A stretch of DNA of 8,093 nucleotides from Schlesneria sp. (lineage in GTDB: Bacteria; Planctomycetota; Planctomycetia; Planctomycetales; Planctomycetaceae): the NCBI GenBank assembly GCA_025353525.1, contig JANXOO010000118.1:1-8093 (forward strand), read 5' to 3'. This document shows, one piece after another, positions 1-6,839 of this stretch; the stretch's first letter is position 1; the number at the start of each line of letters is the position of its first letter. The notes under the pieces are model-generated. The model made no database searches and had not been told where the DNA came from. It saw only the letters and a list, made by a program, of their open reading frames with translations. The position numbers and the translations under genes were made by a program.

Positions 1-1180
1 CCGCTAACCCGTCGAACGCGGCTTCAAGCCCGATGGCATTGCCGTGTCCTTCCCACCGGAATGAAGTTTCGCCCGATGCTGCAAATGTCAAAAAACCGTC
101 GCGACATTCGCGTCCACGGTCAACAAGCAGCGACGCGATAAAACTCAATGCAAAATCGGTTCGTTCCCGAATTTCGTTCAACGAGGACGACGATTGAAAC
201 AGATCGAGGACGATTGCCAATGTGTGCTCGCGATTCTGCTGGAACTCCCGCAGAATCAGTTCGCCCCGTCGTGCCGTCGATCTCCAGTGGATGGCGCGGG
301 GATTATCACCAGGACGAAATTCTCGCAGTCTTTGGAAATCGTCGTGGAAGACGCCGTGATGAGGCTGATTGCGCGTCACCAGTTCTGTCGCACCATCCAG
401 TCGCTGCCGCCAACCCGGAGAAATTCTGCCGATCCGTGGATAGATCAGGACTTCACCCGATATCGAAAAGACACGTTGGCGTTCGACCAGCCCCAACGGA
501 AATCGCGATGCGACACGGACCGGCCCGAACCGGTGCCGCCCCCGCCAGGCCAACCGCAATTGATACTGTCCTGTTTGCGATGTTCGCGGTGAAACACGCG
601 AAAAGAGAACTGTGGCATCAAGCTTTTCACGCGTGTGCGAAACCTCGTCGCGGACCGACATCATCCAGATTGCAAACAGCGGTCGCGTATTTTTCAGCGA
701 CAATTCGACAGAAAACAGCTCGCCTTGCATGGCTCGCTGAGGCACCAGCCGCCCGACTCGAGCCGATTGCAGCATGCCGAATGTCATCCAGCCATTGATC
801 ACGAATGGACCGGCCATCAGAGAAAAAACCAGCATCAGCGTGTTCTGCTTCGTCAGGACTGCTCCCGTGAATACAACGATGATGATGGCCAGGTAGATCC
901 AACCTTCCAACGGGACAGACATGCGATGTTGTGTCAACGACATCCATGCTGGAAGTTTCGGCCTGTATCGCCAGCCCGTCCCGAAGAATCCGGAAAGTCC
1001 AATCAGGCCGATGATGACCACCAACCCGCGAAAAAAGAGGTGTCCCGGTGGTGGCCAGGACGCGGCGATTGCCGGATACCTGATGTAGATCGCTGCCAGA
1101 AACAGTGCGAGCAACACCGGAACAATTCCGGCAAAGGGATTGCGTTTTGCGGGCTGGGACGGCAGTAACGTTTCAGACAT
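1..1180 (-). CDS. DUF58 domain-containing membrane protein (3' end cut by window edge)
   Basis: Reading the minus strand from ATG at 1180 gives an unbroken frame of about 393 codons that runs off the left edge. Four hydrophobic segments come first (about residues 17-33, 48-66, 93-109, 113-131), one helical hairpin more than the usual pair. A beta-rich stretch follows (about 150-240), then the DUF58 signature near 284-308, with FRPGDNPRAIHWRSTARRGE and LILREF. After it comes LAIVLDLF (about 320-327), the beginning of the von Willebrand A-like fold, where D326 starts a degenerate MIDAS-like site. DUF58 proteins are membrane-anchored, of uncertain role, and usually paired with a MoxR AAA ATPase; none is visible here, though one could lie outside the window. 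The start is uncertain: ATG 1180 overlaps the end of the small ORF upstream by 8 bp, which fits translational coupling, but an in-frame ATG at 1249 would add 23 residues. Neither has a convincing Shine-Dalgarno. Family assignment is strong; function is not known. Confidence 0.9.
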   Translation of the reverse strand, partial: MSETLLPSQPAKRNPFAGIVPVLLALFLAAIYIRYPAIAASWPPPGHLFFRGLVVIIGLIGLSGFFGTGWRYRPKLPAWMSLTQHRMSVPLEGWIYLAIIIVVFTGAVLTKQNTLMLVFSLMAGPFVINGWMTFGMLQSARVGRLVPQRAMQGELFSVELSLKNTRPLFAIWMMSVRDEVSHTREKLDATVLFSRVSPRTSQTGQYQLRLAWRGRHRFGPVRVASRFPLGLVERQRVFSISGEVLIYPRIGRISPGWRQRLDGATELVTRNQPHHGVFHDDFQRLREFRPGDNPRAIHWRSTARRGELILREFQQNREHTLAIVLDLFQSSSSLNEIRERTDFALSFIASLLVDRGRECRDGFLTFAASGETSFRWEGHGNAIGLEAAFDGLA

Positions 1181-1416
1181 GCTGTACGATCCGGCAGGCC
1201 ACAAGTTCGGAGCGTTCTTCAGCCCCTTCGTATAGCTCAATGCGAGCATCGTCTGCAACTGAAGGAGCGTTATGCAGCTCACGGCACAGATTGATTCCGA
1301 TGCGTCAGGTCAAACACTTTCCATGCGTCAGACGGAAAGAAGTATTCAGGTTTTCCATGCCTGGACGGTCGTGGCTCGTCTGCCGTGAAAACGACGAAGC
1401 CCACTGCTGGCGTCAT
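1173..1416 (-). pseudogene. Small unknown gene apparently split by a frameshift
   Basis: Two minus-strand frames join to make one plausible protein of about 82 residues. The first starts at ATG 1416 (MTPAVGFVVFTADEPRPS...) and runs through SDAWKVFDLTHR before stopping at 1279-1281. The second is open from 1304, has no good start of its own, and runs INLCRELHNAP...DDARIELYEGAEERSELV...IVQHV to a TGA at 1173-1175. A single-base change between 1282 and 1304 would fuse them. The second part ends 8 bp inside the DUF58 gene, typical of real co-transcribed genes, and both parts have a protein-like composition. I do not recognise a family. The stretch could be a true pseudogene, a sequencing error in an intact gene, or chance open frames; no slippery site for programmed frameshifting is visible. 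Confidence 0.4.
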
Positions 1417-1472
1417 AACGCCGGCTGTGGGCCTGTGGTCGATCGAATTAATTGCCAACTCTCAACTGCCGA

Positions 1473-2795
1473 TTAACGGCTGCTGTAGTCTCGGCGACGT
1501 GGCGGGCCGCCAGCACGGTTGCCCTGAAAGGCGCGACGTTCACCAGGTGGACCTTGTGGACGCCGTGGCGGCATCCCGTTTCCACCTTCGGTCGGACGTG
1601 CGGGTCGATGCTGTTCCCGTTCTGAAAAGTCGTGGTTGACCGCCGATGGCGGTGGAGCCGCGACGAACGTCGGGACCTTCAAAACGTCGATCGGCTGACG
1701 AATCACTCGTTCGATGGCTCGCAATTTTGATCGTTCTGCGGGATCGCAAAACGTTAATGCAATCCCGGTCGCACCGGCGCGACCGGTACGACCGATCCGG
1801 TGGACGTAGGATTCAATCTCGACCGGGATGTCGTAGTTGATCACGTGCGTGATCCCGTCAACATCAATGCCGCGGGCGGCAATGTCAGTCGCTACGAGGA
1901 CTCGCAGCCGGTTCCCCTTGAAATCGGCCAATGCACGCTGGCGTTTCGACTGTGTCTTGCCGCCGTGAATGGTGTCGGCCCGAACACCGGACTGCAACAG
2001 GTGGCGCAGCACCTTGTCGGCACCGTGCTTGGTTCTGGTAAAGACCAATGCCCGGGCGATTTCCGAATCAGCCAACAGCGTTTGTAACAAACGTGGCTTG
2101 TTCGACTGCGGAACGATGAATACGCCCTGCTCGACCGTTTCAGCAGTCGTGGCGACAGGAGTGATTTCGATCGAAACCGGTTTGACAAGCAATGTGCCCG
2201 ACAGTTCGCGAATTTCTTTGGGCATTGTGGCCGAGAAAAACAGTGTCTGACGTTTTTTGGGGACCCGTTCGGCAATATGACGGATATCGTGAATGAATCC
2301 CATATCCAGCATCCGGTCGGCCTCATCGAGGACGAACGTTTCAACATGACTGAGGTCAACGTGGCCCTGAGCCATCAGATCGCACAGGCGTCCAGGTGTG
2401 GCAATCACGATGTCAATTCCGCGTTGCAAGGCGCGAACCTGAGGTACTTGACTGACACCGCCAAATACCAGCGTATGACGGATAAAGGTGTTCTGGCTGT
2501 AGGCCAGAATGCAATCGGCAATCTGAATCGCCAGTTCCCGAGTCGGCGCGAGAATCAGCGCACGAATCGGTCGACGAACTTTGGCGGATGGCGTACCCGC
2601 TTCCATCAATCGGTGGATAATTGGCAGTGCAAACGCCGCCGTTTTACCGGTTCCGGTTTGAGCACAACCAAACAGATCGGAACCATTCAGGACATGAGGG
2701 ATCGCCTGGGCTTGAATGGGTGTCGGGGTCTCGTAACCTTCCGATGCCACAGCATTCAAAATGGGCTCGCAGAGCCCGAGATCAGCAAACTTCAA
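1473..2795 (-). CDS. rhlE: DEAD-box ATP-dependent RNA helicase, RhlE type
   Basis: This is a 440-residue DEAD-box helicase, which uses ATP to unwind short RNA duplexes and remodel RNA-protein complexes in the cytoplasm (ribosome assembly, mRNA decay, cold adaptation). All core motifs are present: Q-motif with F3 and Q28 (TPTPIQ); Walker A AQTGTGKT at 45-52; PTREL 84-88; TPGR 133-136; DEAD 157-160; SAT 188-190; ARGID near 307-311; and HRIGRTGR 332-339. The C-terminal tail (about 385-440) is rich in Arg, Gly and Pro, as in RNA-binding extensions of RhlE proteins. The length fits the family. The start codon is TTG at 2795: an in-frame stop lies upstream with no ATG between, a GGAG site sits 7 nt before it, and family members begin with a similar xFxDLGL. 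The neighbours downstream (small ORF, DUF58) may be co-transcribed. RhlE against other DEAD-box subgroups is judged from motif context only. Confidence 0.96.
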   Translation of the reverse strand: MKFADLGLCEPILNAVASEGYETPTPIQAQAIPHVLNGSDLFGCAQTGTGKTAAFALPIIHRLMEAGTPSAKVRRPIRALILAPTRELAIQIADCILAYSQNTFIRHTLVFGGVSQVPQVRALQRGIDIVIATPGRLCDLMAQGHVDLSHVETFVLDEADRMLDMGFIHDIRHIAERVPKKRQTLFFSATMPKEIRELSGTLLVKPVSIEITPVATTAETVEQGVFIVPQSNKPRLLQTLLADSEIARALVFTRTKHGADKVLRHLLQSGVRADTIHGGKTQSKRQRALADFKGNRLRVLVATDIAARGIDVDGITHVINYDIPVEIESYVHRIGRTGRAGATGIALTFCDPAERSKLRAIERVIRQPIDVLKVPTFVAAPPPSAVNHDFSEREQHRPARPTEGGNGMPPRRPQGPPGERRAFQGNRAGGPPRRRDYSSR

Positions 2796-2802
2796 CGCAA
2801 AA

Positions 2803-2806
2803 CTCC
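2803..2806 (-). promoter_or_regulatory. Shine-Dalgarno GGAG deciding the TTG start of the helicase
   Basis: On the minus strand GGAG lies 7 nt before TTG 2795. No ATG or GTG lies in frame between that TTG and the upstream in-frame stop, so this site supports the non-ATG start. Confidence 0.6.
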
Positions 2807-3073
2807 AAGCAGGCCGTCGGAAGCGAATCTGAACAACGAAACGTCACCGCGAAACAGCATCGAATCATGTAAAGCAGAACGTCTCGAAGCGACCTAGTCG
2901 CTACGAACAATGAGCTAACCGCGTGAAGGCCGCCGATACAGCGATGTCACACACGAGAGCCTGCTTTGCGATGGTACGACACCCGTCTCACGATCGCCCG
3001 TCGCGCCGTTGATCCGGCATAAGGCCGCGTGATAAGGAACCCGCGAGTCAGGGATTTCGCCCGATTTTCTGTG

Positions 3074-3105
3074 CAGCGTTGTGTTAAAAATTCAACACAG
3101 CACTG
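3074..3105. repeat. Imperfect 12-bp inverted repeat with 8-nt loop
   Basis: Left arm 3074-3085 (CAGCGTTGTGTT) pairs with right arm 3094-3105 (AACACAGCACTG) with one mismatch and one G-T wobble. The innermost seven pairs are perfect and the loop is AAAAATTC. It lies 280 bp upstream of the helicase start and 264 bp beyond the MFS stop. It could be a protein-binding operator or an RNA hairpin. There is no T-run on either side, so a simple terminator is unlikely. Confidence 0.45.
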
Positions 3106-3194
3106 GCAGTCGTCAGGTCGCCAACCCCTACTTCCAACGCAATGACCGCGGGGTTCAGGACGAGATGTGCCGGACGCAAACAGCGTCCACAATA

Positions 3195-3229
3195 AAACCC
3201 ATCGCACCCTGAAAGGGTTTATCCGATGG
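3195..3229. repeat. Nested inverted repeats (alternative hairpins)
   Basis: CCATCG (3199-3204) pairs with CGATGG (3224-3229), and inside it ACCCT (3206-3210) pairs with AGGGT (3214-3218) around a GAA loop. A competing pairing uses AAACCC (3195-3200) with GGGTTT (3215-3220). Mutually exclusive pairings in so short a stretch may be chance. The element sits about 140 bp past the MFS stop and could be part of its transcript end. Confidence 0.35.
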
Positions 3230-3368
3230 TACAATCAGTCGTCCACTGGATAGAGTTGAGCCGAAGCTCAGGCCGAAAGTATAACAACGCGACTGCATGT
3301 GTACAGACTGATTGCAGGAATTCGCGCAATTTTCATCGAAACGGGTTCGATTGGCGCGATTGGAGAAT

Positions 3369-4706
3369 TCAGACTTTGACGACCGGTTTCAGTCGGTACA
3401 CCATCACGATCCCGACGGCCATCAAACCACTTGCAAACCAGTATGGTAATGCCAGACCCTGTTCCTGAAGCGTCATCCCGACGACGGGACCGGCGATGCG
3501 GGCCAGGGCTGAAATGCTCTGGCCAACCCCCAGGATTTCGCCCTGTTCGTCATCGCCGCAATTCAGTGACAGCATCGATTGAAGTGACGGAGTTGTGGCC
3601 GAGAATCCCACCACAACCACCGGCATCAGGACGATCAACATTATCAGCGATCCTGCAAGCGCCGTTTGTCCGACCAGGAACAGTCCGATTGTCATCATCG
3701 AGACTCCAATCAACGCCATACGAAACTCACCCAGTTTCGGAATCAGCCTGCGTACCAGCAATCCCTGTGAGATTGTCAGTATCAGGCCAATATATGCAAA
3801 GACATAAAAATTCCCCCGATCGGGCACCTTGAGTCGCTTCGTCAGCATCGCGAGTGTCGTTTCGAACTGCCCGAACGCAAAGGTCGTCAGAAAAATGGCC
3901 AACACGATCGGACCCAGCGAACGATGGGTCAGCACCCGGTACATTGATCCGAATTTGATCCATCCATGCGAGGCCGCACGGCTGGCAGAATCAGTTTTCA
4001 ATGATTCGGGAAGCGACGTCAGTCCGAATACGAACGCCATTCCCGACAATACAGCGGCAACATAACCGGGTGCCGCGCTGGGGGCGGCTTCGAGACTGTT
4101 CGGAACGAAGCAAGATCCGATCAGCGGCCCGAAAGTAAAACCAATTCCAAACGCAACTCCGATGATGGCCATCCCTTTGCCACGAGTTTTTTCATCGGTG
4201 CTGTCAGCAATATACGCCTGAGCCGTTGGAATCGTGGCTCCGGCAATCCCGGCACCGATTCGAGTGATAAACAACCACGCCAGCGGACTGACCCCGAAAA
4301 TCGGACCCGAGTTCCCCCATTGTGTCACGAGCGCAAACAGAGCGTAGAAAACCGTCGAACCTGCCAGTCCGACCAGCAACACCGGACGCCGTCCAATCCG
4401 ATCCGAGAGTATTCCCCACAAAGGCGCGAATACAAACTGCATCGCCGAGAACGACGCCATGAGTAGCCCCAGAATCATCCCGCCCCGTTTATTGAGTCGC
4501 TTCAGCGAAGGAGCGTCTGAAGTCGCGACATCGTCGTGGGCTTTGGCTGAAACTTCGGAATCGGTTACCGGACCCTCTTCGACAAACTGCATATTCGCAG
4601 GCAAAAAATGTTCGGCATAACGGGGCAATAGCGGAAGCACGATGCCGAACCCCAACAGGTCGACGAAGATCGTGACAAAAATGACGAGCAGCGGCTTACG
4701 TGACAC
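3369..4706 (-). CDS. MFS efflux transporter, TetA/multidrug-resistance type
   Basis: This is a 12-helix-type major facilitator of about 445 residues, expected in the inner membrane as a proton-coupled drug or metabolite exporter. The following residue numbers count from the longer TTG start (4742); subtract 12 for the GTG start. TM1 (about 17-40) reads VDLLGFGIVLPLLPRY, typical of TetA-like carriers. The loop 2-3 motif A is LWGILSDRIGRRP (108-120). The motif C helix region includes GAGIAGATIPTAQAYIAD (163-180) and GFTFGPLIG (201-209). Near the C-terminus GEILGVGQS and ALARIAGPVVG match TetA-like helix 11. An unusual feature is a hydrophilic insert of about 40 residues between TM1 and TM2 (about 48-86). 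I prefer GTG 4706, preceded by AAAGGGG 4 nt upstream, over TTG 4742, which has no good ribosome site. The substrate cannot be told from sequence. It appears to be its own transcription unit, more than 320 bp from the gene upstream. Confidence 0.93.
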   Translation of the reverse strand: MSRKPLLVIFVTIFVDLLGFGIVLPLLPRYAEHFLPANMQFVEEGPVTDSEVSAKAHDDVATSDAPSLKRLNKRGGMILGLLMASFSAMQFVFAPLWGILSDRIGRRPVLLVGLAGSTVFYALFALVTQWGNSGPIFGVSPLAWLFITRIGAGIAGATIPTAQAYIADSTDEKTRGKGMAIIGVAFGIGFTFGPLIGSCFVPNSLEAAPSAAPGYVAAVLSGMAFVFGLTSLPESLKTDSASRAASHGWIKFGSMYRVLTHRSLGPIVLAIFLTTFAFGQFETTLAMLTKRLKVPDRGNFYVFAYIGLILTISQGLLVRRLIPKLGEFRMALIGVSMMTIGLFLVGQTALAGSLIMLIVLMPVVVVGFSATTPSLQSMLSLNCGDDEQGEILGVGQSISALARIAGPVVGMTLQEQGLALPYWFASGLMAVGIVMVYRLKPVVKV

Positions 4707-4773
4707 TATTCCCCTTTCGAGCCTTTGAATTTCCGGCTGCAACTTGTTGGATGAAATCCATTTCCATACGGCG

Positions 4774-4825
4774 ACCGGCAGTGGAAAATCTACCGGCTGA
4801 AAAACGGATGTCCCCCTTTTTCAGC
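4774..4825 (+). repeat. Dispersed repeat, copy 1, ending in a 9-bp inverted repeat
   Basis: Bases 4774-4807 match 7985-8018 ungapped at 32 of 34 positions (differences at the 6th and 21st base). The shared core contains AGTGGAAAATCTAC and GGCTGAAAAACGG. In this copy GCTGAAAAA (4796-4804) is mirrored by TTTTTCAGC (4817-4825) around a 12-nt loop, giving a perfect 9-bp hairpin with A/T tracts that could terminate transcription in either direction. It lies in the 325-bp gap between the SxtJ-DUF5989 gene and the MFS gene, the rest of which holds no gene I can support. It resembles the short repeated palindromic elements scattered in intergenic DNA of planctomycetes (recollection, not a search). 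Confidence 0.75.
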
Positions 4826-5031
4826 GACTGGAATTTCTTTTCCTGCCGATCGCCTCAAAGAAATGGTGAATGGAAAATCCTGAATTCATCGAGTCTCATA
4901 CCGGGATTGCAACGTGGGGAATGTAGGGCTTCCCTGGTTTGCTTTCCACCAGCAACCGGATTTCGCGATTCCGCGTCTGTCAACATTCCTGTTTTTCAGG
5001 CTTTGAGGGCATCGTTGCCGGCTCACCAACC

Positions 5032-5682
5032 TTAGAAAATCGTATATATAAACGGGGCCAGTACCGATCCCTGCACGAAGAACAGAATTGCACCGATCGC
5101 CATCAGCAGCACCAGAATTGGCAATACCAGGTAATGCCCGCGCTCGTAAAAGAAACCGAGTGTCGAAAGCAGAAGCATCGGCAACGAACGCCGTCGTGTC
5201 GAAGACGCCCGCGCTGTTATTTGTCGAACCGCAACCGGTTCCCAACCGATCAGATTTTCGGGAACATTGCCTGCGTTCCACGAGTGAAACGGATGAGTCC
5301 CCTTTCGGGACCGCAGAATCCAGCCAGCGGGAGCGATCAGAGCAAAATAGATGATCGTCAGAAGGAGACTCATGACGATCCATCCCTGCCACTGAGCCAG
5401 TCGCATCCACAGTCGACAGGGGACTTCGAGTATCTCAGGGATGATCGTCGCCAGAGGTAGCAACGCGAACCCTGTCAAAAACATGGACAGCCAAAGCGTA
5501 TCCCATCGGGTCACGACGCAGAACCAGCAAAAGCCTCCGACGAGCAGGCAAACCCAGCCGAGTGCCAAACCGAAATTCGCGAGTTGTTCGATCCGGGCCG
5601 TTTCTCGTCTTTCAGCCAACTTCCTGGCGTACCGGGTCTGTGGCTGCAGTAATGCAGAAATAGCCGGATCGTCGATGGTCAC
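5032..5682 (-). CDS. Membrane protein: SxtJ-like domain fused to DUF5989
   Basis: This 216-residue integral membrane protein has four predicted helices: about 36-58, 63-85, 101-123 and 183-204. The first part resembles SxtJ-family proteins: two helices, then PCRLWMRLAQWQGWIVMS (88-105), a third helix, and GWILRSRKGTHPFHSW (120-135), the family's basic segment after its last helix. The end (about 171-216), with FFYERGHYLVLPILVL, FFVQGS and APFIYTIF, matches DUF5989, normally a separate protein of about 50 residues encoded next to SxtJ. A linker of about 35 polar residues (135-170) joins them. SxtJ and DUF5989 genes often accompany NodU/CmcH-type carbamoyltransferases in polysaccharide or natural-product loci; none is in this window. 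Their function is unknown. The start is GTG 5682, with a GGGAAGG site 5 nt upstream. The gap to the arginine dihydrolase gene upstream is 42 bp, suggesting an operon. Domain calls come from motif memory, not a profile search. Confidence 0.82.
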   Translation of the reverse strand: MTIDDPAISALLQPQTRYARKLAERRETARIEQLANFGLALGWVCLLVGGFCWFCVVTRWDTLWLSMFLTGFALLPLATIIPEILEVPCRLWMRLAQWQGWIVMSLLLTIIYFALIAPAGWILRSRKGTHPFHSWNAGNVPENLIGWEPVAVRQITARASSTRRRSLPMLLLSTLGFFYERGHYLVLPILVLLMAIGAILFFVQGSVLAPFIYTIF

Positions 5683-5724
5683 ATTTGCCTTCCCGAGAAC
5701 AGAGTCAATAGCTTCAAAACTGAA

Positions 5725-6552
5725 CTATGGCCAAATTGCGGCCTCTTCGCCATCCAGTCGCAGCGTCAGACATTTTGCGCTTCCTCCTGCCTTGAGGAAC
5801 TCATCCAGCGGCGTGCTGTGGGGAATGAAACCGAACTGCGTCAGGTCGGCTTCAAGTTGCGGGCAGCCGGTGTTCATCACGACATTGCGGCCTACGACAA
5901 CGGCATTACAGGCAAATCGCGACGCCTCTTCGGGACAAACTGCGATCAGTCGCGGAATGTGCGAGAGTGCCCGTCGGGCATAGTCATCAAAAGCAGGCGG
6001 ATAGTACAACGCCGTCGTCGCATCGAGCGGACAGAAGCACGTATCCAGATGATAATAGTGATCGTCGACCAGTTGCAGCGGAATCACCCGGCATTTCATA
6101 TGTGTCCCCAGCCACTGAATGGCCGAGGCATCACTGCGGACGAGGTAACCGCCGAAGAGAGTGTCACCGCAGAAGAGCGCATCGCCAGCCCCCTCGAAAT
6201 TCAACGGAGAAGGCAGCGAGACGGTCTCGAATCCCGCTGAACGAAACCAGTCCGCATCGACTGGCGTTTCAGGTTGTCGCGCAGAGTGCCTGAATGCCGC
6301 AAGAAAAACTTCGTTGTGCCACATCAATCCCGCGTTTGCCGTAAAGACGAGATCTGGCAGCCCCTTGACCGGTTCCATCAGTCGAATGTCGACACCAAGA
6401 CCGAACAGAATGTCGTGCAACGCTTGCCATTGACGACGCGATTGTTCGGCGTCGCTGGGAACCCCGCGACTCATCCACGGATTGATCTCGTACTCGATTC
6501 CGTAGAAATCGGGCGGACACATCAGAACCGTCGGTTGATCGAACATCGGCAT
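5725..6552 (-). CDS. ArgZ/AgrE-like arginine dihydrolase (DDAH/ADI-fold guanidine-modifying enzyme), stand-alone
   Basis: This 275-residue protein belongs to the guanidino-group-modifying superfamily. It closely resembles the N-terminal arginine dihydrolase domain of cyanobacterial ArgZ/AgrE, which turns arginine into ornithine, ammonia and CO2. Matching segments include LMCPPDFYGIEYEINPWM (10-27), PDLVFTANAGL (66-76), FEGAGDAL (119-126), YYHLDTCFCPL (166-176), FACN (213-216) and FLKAGGSAKCLTLRL (252-266). Expected catalytic residues are His168 and the nucleophile Cys261. Asn73 lines up with the Asn reported as needed for dihydrolase rather than simple deiminase action in ArgZ (from memory, Asn71). 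The protein stops just after the catalytic Cys, so it lacks the C-terminal LOR/SDH ornithine cyclodeaminase part of AgrE. The frame stays open upstream to 6849, but those 99 codons cross an intergenic repeat and have no family counterpart, so ATG 6552 is preferred. Simple deiminase or dimethylargininase activity remains possible. Confidence 0.88.
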   Translation of the reverse strand: MPMFDQPTVLMCPPDFYGIEYEINPWMSRGVPSDAEQSRRQWQALHDILFGLGVDIRLMEPVKGLPDLVFTANAGLMWHNEVFLAAFRHSARQPETPVDADWFRSAGFETVSLPSPLNFEGAGDALFCGDTLFGGYLVRSDASAIQWLGTHMKCRVIPLQLVDDHYYHLDTCFCPLDATTALYYPPAFDDYARRALSHIPRLIAVCPEEASRFACNAVVVGRNVVMNTGCPQLEADLTQFGFIPHSTPLDEFLKAGGSAKCLTLRLDGEEAAIWP

Positions 6553-6797
6553 GATGAAAACACCGTTCTTTCGGGGATTGAAACGACGCACGGCATGAAG
6601 TGACCTGTCTGTATTAAGGATCGGCACAGGAATAATTGTGGCAAGCTGCTGACATGCCAGCGGATTGCTCCAAGGCGAATCGTCGAAAGAGGACGTGAAC
6701 CACAGAGGCAAGACAGAAAAGATGACTCCCCAAAAAATGCCATGCACGAACGAAGACACCCCGGTCAGTCTCTCGGAGCGCCCTCGCAACGCGCATC

Positions 6798-6839
6798 TTC
6801 TCCTTCCTTCTCTGTGCCTCGGCGTCTCAGTGGTAAAAC
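6798..6839 (-). repeat. Intergenic repeat of the 'ACTGAGACGCCGAGGCACAG' type
   Basis: Read on the minus strand, TTTTACCACTGAGACGCCGA is followed by GGCACAGAGAAGGAAGGAGA. This matches a repeat I know from intergenic DNA of many environmental bacteria, including planctomycetes and verrucomicrobia, whose chance translation (TTETPRHREG) often shows up as false N-terminal extensions. That is the case here for the frame upstream of the arginine dihydrolase. Only one copy is visible in the window, so repeat status rests on memory rather than internal evidence. Confidence 0.5.

Larger units (their letters stand above)
2796..3368. other. Intergenic region between helicase start and MFS stop (573 bp)
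   Basis: No convincing gene is present. A minus-strand open frame at 2947-3234 has a composition (Arg/Cys/Trp rich, no domain) that looks like chance. The helicase promoter must lie here unless it is read from the MFS gene, but I could not pick a convincing -35/-10 pair. The stretch holds two dyad elements, listed separately, and no clear rho-independent terminator with a T-run for the MFS gene. Confidence 0.6.

Noticed and set aside
148..1168. Overlapping plus-strand open frames (148-798, 194-592, 635-1168)
   Set aside because: They lie antisense to the DUF58 gene, have Arg/Pro/Cys-rich composition and no domain; the minus-strand frame has clear family motifs.
2277..2897. Plus-strand 206-codon open frame
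   Set aside because: It is antisense to the helicase N-terminal half, whose motifs are unambiguous.
2947..3234. Minus-strand 95-codon open frame in the intergenic region
   Set aside because: Its composition looks random, it has no ribosome site, and it covers two dyad elements.
4700..5035. Plus-strand open frame across the MFS start and the gap
   Set aside because: It overlaps the start of the MFS gene antisense and includes the dispersed repeat; it does not look like a protein.
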